Positions 27,374 through 32,508 of a DNA stretch of 32,508 nt are shown piece after piece; positions within the stretch are counted from its first letter, which is position 1, and every line of letters starts with the position of its first letter. The notes beneath the pieces were generated by a model, which made no database searches, was not told where the DNA came from, and saw nothing but the letters and a program-made list of their open reading frames with translations. Source of the DNA: Bacillaceae bacterium Marseille-Q3522. Its GTDB lineage: Bacteria; Bacillota; Bacilli; Bacillales; Cytobacillaceae. The stretch spans positions 1 through 32,508 of the forward strand of contig JAGKQJ010000033.1 of the NCBI GenBank assembly GCA_017898095.1. The letters are read 5' to 3'. Position numbers and translations under genes: made by a program.

Positions 27374-27607
27374 TTAGTGTATTAAATAATCCTGCTGGTG
27401 GAATTCCGGATATCGTTCCAATAATTCCTGACAATCTTCACAAATCGTTTTGACATATATATTTCCGTTGGTTTGATCATACGTAATCATTTCTTGCCTT
27501 TCTTCATCATTTAATTTATGAAAGCCAAGCTTTTCTGTTTCTGTCATCAGCGAATCAATCTCACCAAGCTTTACTCCACAATGGCGGCAATGATAATAAA
27601 TTGCCAA
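27374..27607 (-). CDS. fin: Anti-sigma-F factor Fin
   Basis: A small zinc-ribbon protein that binds sigma-F/core RNA polymerase and helps switch the forespore from sigma-F to sigma-G (formerly yabK). The product is 77 aa. Two cysteine pairs are visible: Cys7 and Cys10 (YYHCRHC) and Cys56 and Cys59 (TICEDC), the expected zinc-ribbon spacing. Its strong sigma-F/G-type promoter fits feedback control by the sigma it inhibits. Both promoter and terminator make it a single-gene unit. Confidence 0.95.
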   Translation of the reverse strand: MAIYYHCRHCGVKLGEIDSLMTETEKLGFHKLNDEERQEMITYDQTNGNIYVKTICEDCQELLERYPEFHQQDYLIH

Positions 27608-27642
27608 GCCAATCCCTCCTGTTATAGACCATATTATACCTT

Positions 27643-27673
27643 TATTATGTTCTATTTAGTAGGAAAATATTCA
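27643..27673 (-). promoter_or_regulatory. fin promoter (sigma-F/G type)
   Basis: On the minus strand TGAATA (27668-27673) and CATAATA (27643-27649) are 18 bp apart, both matching the forespore sigma-F/G consensus. The ATG lies about 36 bp downstream of the -10. Confidence 0.8.
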
Positions 27674-27751
27674 TTTGGCATCTTTAGTTGGTATTATGCA
27701 AAGAGGAGCAGCTATTTGTCTTCTGCTGTGAAAGGAAGCCGTTTGCTGTGG

Positions 27752-28306
27752 TTAATTAAATTCATTCATGACTTGTATGAATGGAACTTTTAGTGCTTTT
27801 TCACATGCATCCTCACATTGGTCGACAGCACTTTCAAGGAGTTTTTGTTCATCCTTGGTAAACCGTCCAAGGACATAATCAATGACAGTCCCATTCACAG
27901 GGCGGCCAATGCCTATGCGGATACGGTTAAAATTTTGTGAGCCTAAGTGGGCAATGATTGATTTTACCCCATTATGCCCGCCGGCACTGCCTTTTTGTCT
28001 TAAGCGGATCTTGCCGTGCGGCAGATCTAGGTCATCATAGAGCACGATGATATCATCGAGAGATATTTTATAATAATCCATCAATGGGCAGATCGATTCG
28101 CCGGATAGATTCATATATGTAAGAGGTTTTAGTAAAAATACCCGCTCGCCATCCACATAGCCTATACCAAAAAGACCTTTCCATTTAGAATGGTCCAAAT
28201 TAATTTGAAACCGCTTCGATAATGCATCAATAACGGTAAAACCGATGTTATGCCTTGTATTTTCATATTGTTTTCCCGGATTTCCCAAACCAACAATCAG
28301 CTTCAT
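27752..28306 (-). CDS. pth: Peptidyl-tRNA hydrolase
   Basis: Releases tRNA from peptidyl-tRNAs dropped by ribosomes; essential (spoVC in B. subtilis). The product is 184 aa. The active-site block [19 protein letters not shown] includes the catalytic His19, followed by [16 protein letters not shown] and [12 protein letters not shown]. The open frame extends to 28366, but the ATG at 28306 has GAGAGGTG 5-6 nt upstream and matches the family N-terminus. Upstream lies a structured intergenic stretch rather than a simple ctc-pth junction. Confidence 0.97.
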   Translation of the reverse strand: MKLIVGLGNPGKQYENTRHNIGFTVIDALSKRFQINLDHSKWKGLFGIGYVDGERVFLLKPLTYMNLSGESICPLMDYYKISLDDIIVLYDDLDLPHGKIRLRQKGSAGGHNGVKSIIAHLGSQNFNRIRIGIGRPVNGTVIDYVLGRFTKDEQKLLESAVDQCEDACEKALKVPFIQVMNEFN

Positions 28307-28327
28307 TCTTTCACCTCTCAAACAACT

Positions 28328-28362
28328 AGAAGCCCCGAGAAAGAAGCACTGCGGGAAAGCTT
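28328..28362. repeat. Imperfect hairpin upstream of pth
   Basis: GAAGC/GCTTC and CCCG/CGGG arms (28329-28363 region) enclose an internal bulge and loop. It lies at the pth-proximal side of the structured ctc-pth spacer and would be in the pth leader. Confidence 0.4.
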
Positions 28363-28368
28363 CCACTC

Positions 28369-28451
28369 GAGGTTATAGTTCTTGCGGTCATCTTACTATT
28401 TCCGCTGTAAGGGGTACTTGCCAGCGAACTTATCTTATGGTTCTGAACCTC
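28369..28451. repeat. Nested inverted repeats between ctc and pth
   Basis: The outer arms GAGGTT (28369-28374) and AACCTC (28446-28451) enclose GCGG/CCGC (28384-28405), CGCTG/CAGCG (28403-28426, overlapping the previous stem) and GAAC/GTTC (28426-28443). Several stems share bases, so alternative folds are likely. The spacer does not encode a protein. It may be a structured RNA or the remnant of a mobile element. Confidence 0.45.
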
Positions 28452-28478
28452 TCATGACTAAAGTCACGAGTGTTCTCG
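28446..28478 (-). mobile_element. IS200/IS605-type right-end-like hairpin (possible TnpB guide-RNA 3' end)
   Basis: On the minus strand a 9-bp stem CTCGTGACT with AGTCATGAG is followed by AGGTTCA. This resembles, from memory, the ISDra2 TnpB reRNA 3' end (GCGACTTTAGTCGTGTGAGG then TTCAA). The stem is complete on the minus strand through a G-U pair, while the plus strand would have an A-C mismatch, which fits minus-strand RNA. No tnpA or tnpB is present, so this would be a remnant or a solo end. Confidence 0.4.
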
Positions 28479-28504
28479 GCTATTTTATAAATACTGCCGT
28501 TCTC

Positions 28505-29140
28505 TTATTCCTCACTTGCTTTTGTTTCCCTGCCCTCTTCATTTTCAGGAATTCCTGCTTCTTGTTCTTCGCCTGTATTAATTTCCTCTTCTTGTCTTGG
28601 CGGTAATACGGAAACAATGACTTCATCGTCATGATGATTGATCTTAAACGGCTGGTTTCCGCTAATGTCTGCAATCGTTACATTTTGACCGACATGTAAA
28701 TTCGTAACGTCGACAGTAATTTCAGGCGGGATATTATTTGGCGTTGCCGTTATCGATACTTCGTGCAAGGATTGTTGAATAACACCGCCATCCTTTACAC
28801 CAATGGCATCCCCGCTCAGCACAACTCTGACCTCAGCATTGATTTCTGTTGACATATCAACTGCGAGAAAATCTAAATGAATAAGGTTATGCTTCACAGG
28901 ATCTGACTGATACTCATGGAGAATAACATTATATTTTTCCCCGTTAAGTTCCAGTGTTATGACACCATTCCGACCGACTTCGCGAATTGTTTTTTGAAAA
29001 TCCGCCGTATTCAAATAGATTGTTTTGTTACTCAATTTTGATCCGTATAAAACGGCAGGAATATTTCCTTCTTTCCGTAATTTTGTTAATGTTGATTCTT
29101 TAAATTCTGTCCGTTCTTCTACATGCAATAAACTAGTCAT
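28505..29140 (-). CDS. ctc: General stress protein Ctc (L25/TL5 family)
   Basis: A 5S rRNA-binding ribosomal protein of the bL25 family; in B. subtilis it is induced by sigma-B and joins ribosomes under stress. The product is 211 aa. The N-terminal L25 domain (VEERTEFKESTLTKLRKEGN, IPAVLYGSKL) is followed by the beta-rich CTC domain and an acidic Glu-rich tail (from about residue 180). A sigma-B-type promoter lies upstream. It stops only about 27 bp before the IS605-like hairpin. Confidence 0.95.
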   Translation of the reverse strand: MTSLLHVEERTEFKESTLTKLRKEGNIPAVLYGSKLSNKTIYLNTADFQKTIREVGRNGVITLELNGEKYNVILHEYQSDPVKHNLIHLDFLAVDMSTEINAEVRVVLSGDAIGVKDGGVIQQSLHEVSITATPNNIPPEITVDVTNLHVGQNVTIADISGNQPFKINHHDDEVIVSVLPPRQEEEINTGEEQEAGIPENEEGRETKASEE

Positions 29141-29253
29141 CTTATTACTCCTTCTTTTTTATACGGTGAACCTTCTATTATAGGGATTTTTCAACCTCTA
29201 CTAATAGTCGTTCACGTATAGCCTGATTGAAAACGATAGGTTTTCTTTTAAAT

Positions 29254-29278
29254 TTACCCTAAAGAGAAAAAGATAAAC
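29254..29278 (-). promoter_or_regulatory. ctc promoter (sigma-B type)
   Basis: On the minus strand GTTTAT (29273-29278) and GGGTAA (29254-29259) are 13 bp apart, matching the sigma-B pattern GTTTWW-N13-15-GGGWAW. It predicts a leader of about 105 nt and stress induction, as known for B. subtilis ctc. Confidence 0.75.
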
Positions 29279-29327
29279 ATTATTTATTGAATTTGTACAA
29301 GAAATTTACCGGTTTAAAAACCTAATC

Positions 29328-30284
29328 TTAATCAAACAGCGTGCTGACAGACTGATCTTCATGCACACGGATAATTGCTTCTCCAATTAACGGAGCAACA
29401 GATAATGATTTAATTTTATCTATTTTCTTTTCTTCCGGCAATAAAATAGAGTTCGTTACAACAAGCTCTTTAATATGTGAGTTTTGAATCCGTTCGATTG
29501 CAGGGCCGGACAATACCGGGTGTGTACAGCTTGCATAAACCTCAACCGCGCCGTTTTTCACCAGCGCATTTGCCGCAATGCTGATCGTTCCTGCCGTATC
29601 AATAATGTCATCGATCAAAATTGCTGTTTTTCCTTCAATATTCCCTACAATATTCATAACTTCCGCAACATTTGGCTTTGGACGGCGTTTATCAATAATA
29701 GCAATTGGTGCTTTTAAACGTTCTGCCATTTTTCTTGCCCGCGTAACTCCACCATGATCAGGGGAAACAACAACAACGTCTCCTTGTAAATCTTTTTGCA
29801 AAAAATAATGTGCCAGTATCGGGACACCCATTAAATGATCGATCGGGATATCAAAAAATCCCTGAATTTGCGGGGCGTGTAGATCAAGGGTAATCATCCG
29901 GGTTGCTCCGGCAGTTTCCAATAAGTTAGCTGTTAATTTTGCCGTTATCGGCTCCCTGGCGCGTGCTTTCCGATCCTGGCGCGCGTATCCGTAGTAAGGC
30001 ATAACGATGTTAATTGTTTTTGCAGATGCACGTTTTAAAGCATCGATCATAATTAAAAGTTCCATTAAATGTTCGTTTACCGGAGAACTCGTGGATTGGA
30101 TGATGTATACATCGCCTCCGCGGATACTTTCTTCAATATTGATTTGAATTTCTCCATCACTAAAGCGTGTTACAGAACATTTTCCTAATTCAACACCGAT
30201 CACATCTGCGATTTCTTCTGCTAACGGGCGGTTTGAGTTTAACGAGAAAACTTTTAAATTAGGATCTAAATACTTATTCGACAT
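29328..30284 (-). CDS. prs: Ribose-phosphate pyrophosphokinase
   Basis: Makes PRPP from ribose 5-phosphate and ATP for purine, pyrimidine, histidine and NAD synthesis. The product is 318 aa. The ATP flexible-loop region [20 protein letters not shown], the catalytic/metal region [13 protein letters not shown] and the PRPP/ribose-phosphate motif [14 protein letters not shown] are all present. The start is ATG with GGAGG 10 nt upstream. It follows glmU by 78 bp, likely in one transcript. PRPP is also used by hpt nearby. Confidence 0.98.
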   Translation of the reverse strand: MSNKYLDPNLKVFSLNSNRPLAEEIADVIGVELGKCSVTRFSDGEIQINIEESIRGGDVYIIQSTSSPVNEHLMELLIMIDALKRASAKTINIVMPYYGYARQDRKARAREPITAKLTANLLETAGATRMITLDLHAPQIQGFFDIPIDHLMGVPILAHYFLQKDLQGDVVVVSPDHGGVTRARKMAERLKAPIAIIDKRRPKPNVAEVMNIVGNIEGKTAILIDDIIDTAGTISIAANALVKNGAVEVYASCTHPVLSGPAIERIQNSHIKELVVTNSILLPEEKKIDKIKSLSVAPLIGEAIIRVHEDQSVSTLFD

Positions 30285-30362
30285 TCTTCATTAGCCTCCA
30301 ATTGCTGTTACTTTTATTTTTGTTAAGATCCTGCAGAGTTTTTAAATATATTGCCGGATGCA

Positions 30363-31736
30363 TTATTTATTTGATTTTAATTTTTTTACATAATCTTCTT
30401 TATTTACTTGTCTTGCACGGGCGATCGACAATGCTGCCCCCGGAACATCCTTCGTTATCGTGGAGCCGGCAGCAATATAGGCTCCTTCTCCTATTGTCAC
30501 CGGAGCAACAAGATTGGAGTTACATCCTATAAAAGCACCATCGCCGATTTTCGTCAGGAATTTATTTTTCCCGTCGTAATTTACGGTTATCGAACCACAG
30601 CCTATGTTTACATTACTGCCGACTTCCGCGTCCCCAATATAACTGAGATGGGAAGCTTTGCTGCCTTTGCCTACAATTGATTTCTTTATTTCTACAAAAT
30701 TACCAATTTTAACATCGTCGTGAATGTTTGATTGCGGACGGATATGGGCGTACGGGCCAATTTTTACATCCGCTCCTATTTGACTATCTTCAGCCACTGA
30801 TTGCCGTATCTCCGTATTTGCGCCAACCTGGCAATTGCTTATTTCACTGTTGGGCCCAATTTCACAGCCTGCCTCAATAGTTGTGGAGCCGCGCAGGAAG
30901 CTTCCGGGATAGATAATAGTATCTGCTTCAATAACAACATTTGTTTCAATATACGTTTGCGACGGATCCATGATGGTGACTCCGTTTAGCATATGCTTTT
31001 TATTTATTCTGCTCCGCATAATCCGTTCTGCTTCTGCCAAGGCAACCCGGTCATTCACACCTAATGTTTCTTCAAAATCCGCGGTTGTGTATGCTGTTAC
31101 GATCGCTTGACTTTCAGTTAATATCCCGATTACATCAGGTAAGTAATATTCTCCCTGGGCATTTTCATTGTTCACTTTATTTAGGGCATGAAAGAGTGCT
31201 TGATTATCGAAACAATAAGTGCCTGTGTTGATTTCTGTAATGAGCCGCTCTTCTGCTGTAGCGTCTTTATGCTCAACGATTTTTGCAACATTGCCGTATT
31301 TATCGCGAACTATCCGTCCATAGCCGGCCGGCTCTGTTGTGTTTGCTGTTAAAATCGTTGCTTTGGCATTCATTTTTTCATGATGAAGCAGTAAAGCCTG
31401 GATTGTCTCTTTTTTTATTAATGGTGTATCACCGCATATAACGAGCGTTACACCTTCCTTTTGACCAAGCAGCGCTTTTGCCTGCATCACTGCATGCGCT
31501 GTTCCCAGCTGCTCTTCTTGCATTACATACTGACTTTGCCTGCCGAGGACCTTGCGTACTTGTTCTGCACCACAGCCAATCACTGTTATAATATGATCCA
31601 TTTGCAGCGCACTGACTTGATCCAGACAATGCTGTACCATTGCTTTCCCACAAACAGGATGAAGGACTTTATGAAGCTTGGACTTCATTCTCGTCCCCTG
31701 GCCGGCAGCTAATATAATTGCATTTCGATTAAGCAT
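30363..31736 (-). CDS. glmU: Bifunctional GlmU (acetyltransferase/uridyltransferase)
   Basis: Acetylates glucosamine 1-phosphate and couples it to UTP, giving UDP-GlcNAc for the cell wall. The product is 457 aa. The N-terminal uridyltransferase domain has [20 protein letters not shown] and GDTPL; the C-terminal half is a left-handed beta-helix of hexapeptide repeats with the acetyltransferase site ([32 protein letters not shown]). In-frame ATGs at 31742 and 31736 exist; GGAGG is 1 nt from the first and 7 nt from the second, so 31736 is chosen. gcaD in B. subtilis. Confidence 0.97.
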   Translation of the reverse strand: MLNRNAIILAAGQGTRMKSKLHKVLHPVCGKAMVQHCLDQVSALQMDHIITVIGCGAEQVRKVLGRQSQYVMQEEQLGTAHAVMQAKALLGQKEGVTLVICGDTPLIKKETIQALLLHHEKMNAKATILTANTTEPAGYGRIVRDKYGNVAKIVEHKDATAEERLITEINTGTYCFDNQALFHALNKVNNENAQGEYYLPDVIGILTESQAIVTAYTTADFEETLGVNDRVALAEAERIMRSRINKKHMLNGVTIMDPSQTYIETNVVIEADTIIYPGSFLRGSTTIEAGCEIGPNSEISNCQVGANTEIRQSVAEDSQIGADVKIGPYAHIRPQSNIHDDVKIGNFVEIKKSIVGKGSKASHLSYIGDAEVGSNVNIGCGSITVNYDGKNKFLTKIGDGAFIGCNSNLVAPVTIGEGAYIAAGSTITKDVPGAALSIARARQVNKEDYVKKLKSNK

Positions 31737-31773
31737 GTACATGCCTCCAATAAAACCTTTTTATCCATTAAGA

Positions 31774-31802
31774 ATATTATCTTAAAAAGCTTGACATTTC
31801 AA
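31774..31802 (-). promoter_or_regulatory. glmU promoter (sigma-A)
   Basis: On the minus strand TTGAAA (31797-31802) and TAATAT (31774-31779) are 17 bp apart. A promoter is needed here because spoVG has its own terminator upstream. Confidence 0.65.
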
Positions 31803-31823
31803 GATGGTATTTGGGCAAAAACA

Positions 31824-32027
31824 AAAGCGGAAGCGCCTCGCTCATTGCCGTACGAACTGGCCGACTAAAATCGCCACTTCCTGTGGCAACGTCGGCACTA
31901 GTACGTCCTGTACGTCGGAAGGTCTTCGACTGAGATAAAGGAAACACGATGGACGTGAGCGAATCGATGTTGACTTATCGGAGGGAGAAGACCTGAAGTT
32001 CGATAGGCAATAGGCGCTGGAGCTGGA
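31824..32027. repeat. Intergenic repeat element (AAGCGGAAGCGCC type) carrying a 59-bp unit
   Basis: Begins AAGCGGAAGCGCCTCG and ends GGCGCTGGAGCTGG. The ends pair: GCGCCT and ATTGCC (31833-31849) with GGCAAT and AGGCGC (32006-32017), with a 5-nt bulge. Inside are GGTCTTC/GAAGACC (31921-31993) and one 59-bp unit (31860-31918) shared with 1402-1460 and 3565-3682. From memory, similar sequences recur between genes in many Bacillaceae. No protein is encoded. Confidence 0.6.
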
Positions 32028-32089
32028 CGTTGATTCGCATCATTAGAAGTTATCAACAAGTTACAATTTTAAAATTTCCTAAAACAACA

Positions 32090-32119
32090 AAAAAGAGCCT
32101 TACTAATTTAGCAGGCTCT
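32090..32119 (-). terminator. spoVG terminator
   Basis: On the minus strand AGAGCCT pairs with AGGCTCT and is followed by TTTTTTG. It starts about 15 bp after the spoVG stop. Confidence 0.85.
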
Positions 32120-32133
32120 GGATGCACCATATT

Positions 32134-32424
32134 CTAAGAAGCTCCGGCTTCTTCAAATTCGATTTCTAATTCACCTAAGCGGTGGTACTCTGTTAAGACA
32201 GCTTCCTGAATTTTACCTCGTGTTCCAGAATTAATGGGATGGGCAATGTCGCGAAATTCCCCATCTGGTGTCCGTTTACTTGGCATGGCAACAAACATAC
32301 CGTTATTGCCGTCTATCACGCGTATATCATGAACAACAAATTCATTATCTATTGTGATAGATGCAATAGCCCGCATGCGCCCTTCCGTATGAACGCGGCG
32401 TAATCTTACGTCAGTGACTTCCAT
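32134..32424 (-). CDS. spoVG: SpoVG regulatory protein
   Basis: A small nucleic-acid-binding protein that affects septation and the spore cortex. The product is 96 aa, the usual length, with the conserved core [31 protein letters not shown] and [21 protein letters not shown] longer in-frame ATG at 32487 exists, but the ATG at 32424 (AAGGTGG upstream) is the family start; the upstream ATG overlaps the predicted sigma-H promoter. It is a single-gene unit with its own promoter and terminator. Confidence 0.97.
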   Translation of the reverse strand: MEVTDVRLRRVHTEGRMRAIASITIDNEFVVHDIRVIDGNNGMFVAMPSKRTPDGEFRDIAHPINSGTRGKIQEAVLTEYHRLGELEIEFEEAGAS

Positions 32425-32468
32425 TAAGTTCACCACCTTTACTCTTAAATAAGATAACTTTTTAACTA

Positions 32469-32495
32469 ATTCAACATAAAATTTCAAACTCCTTC
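32469..32495 (-). promoter_or_regulatory. spoVG promoter (sigma-H type)
   Basis: On the minus strand GAAGGAGTT (32487-32495) and GTTGAAT (32469-32475) are 11 bp apart, matching the sigma-H pattern RnAGGAwww-N11-12-RnnGAAT with one mismatch in the -35. It fits the known sigma-H control of spoVG. Confidence 0.75.
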
Positions 32496-32508
32496 TTTAT
32501 TGGTAAAA

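Larger units (their letters stand above)
31737..32133. other. 397-bp gap between spoVG and glmU
   Basis: Holds the spoVG terminator (32090-32119), a 204-bp repeat element (31824-32027) and the glmU promoter (31774-31802). No coding sequence is seen. Confidence 0.75.

Noticed and set aside
29221-29232. GCCTGATTGAAA in the ctc leader, identical to part of the 54-bp array
   Set aside because: Only 12 bp match, with no hairpin attached; chance cannot be excluded.

Overview
The window is a spore-former's chromosome core, most likely family Bacillaceae. Every protein gene lies on the minus strand, and read in that direction the order is spoVG-glmU-prs-ctc-pth-fin-mfd-spoVT-yabM-yabN-yabO-yabP-yabQ-divIC-yabR-spoIIE-yabS-yabT-tilS-hpt-ftsH-coaX-hslO-folP-folB-folK-yazB-dusB-lysS, then eight tRNAs and the 5' end of a 16S rRNA. 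This matches the familiar Bacillus subtilis origin-proximal order, with differences: the yacD-cysK-pabB-pabA-pabC block is missing between hslO and folP, the two tRNA genes near spoIIE are missing, and no rRNA operon separates lysS from the tRNAs. The genus cannot be fixed from the sequence alone.

Layout, left to right. 1-125: 16S 5' end with its leader and a near-consensus promoter. 295-1146: tRNAs Ala, Pro, Arg, Gly, Leu, Lys, Thr, Val (transcribed in the reverse order). 1147-1996: gene-free, with the tRNA promoter, a MITE-like element, a three-unit array of covarying hairpins and the lysS terminator. 1997-6617: folate synthesis, tRNA modification and lysyl-tRNA synthetase. 6922-12791: Hsp33, pantothenate kinase III, FtsH, Hpt and TilS. 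13065-23645: sporulation and division genes (yabT, yabS, spoIIE, yabR, divIC, yabQ, yabP, yabO, yabN, yabM, spoVT). 23767-32424: mfd, fin, pth, ctc, prs, glmU and spoVG.

The regulation can be partly read from the DNA. There is a sigma-H-like promoter before spoVG, sigma-F/G-like promoters before fin and spoVT, a sigma-B-like promoter before ctc, and a sigma-A promoter with a 21-bp spacer plus 0A boxes before spoIIE. Together these follow a sporulation time course: Spo0A and sigma-H early, SpoIIE releasing sigma-F, Fin limiting it, and SpoVT tuning the sigma-G regulon. Hairpin terminators separate most transcription units.

The most unusual material is intergenic: (i) three exact 54-bp-period hairpins with compensatory stem changes; (ii) a 59-bp repeat unit present four times at three loci, bounded at two of them by a G-run inverted repeat; (iii) between ctc and pth, a structured stretch whose minus-strand hairpin resembles the right end / guide-RNA 3' end of IS200/IS605 TnpB elements; (iv) YabN lacking the C-terminal half of its MazG region.
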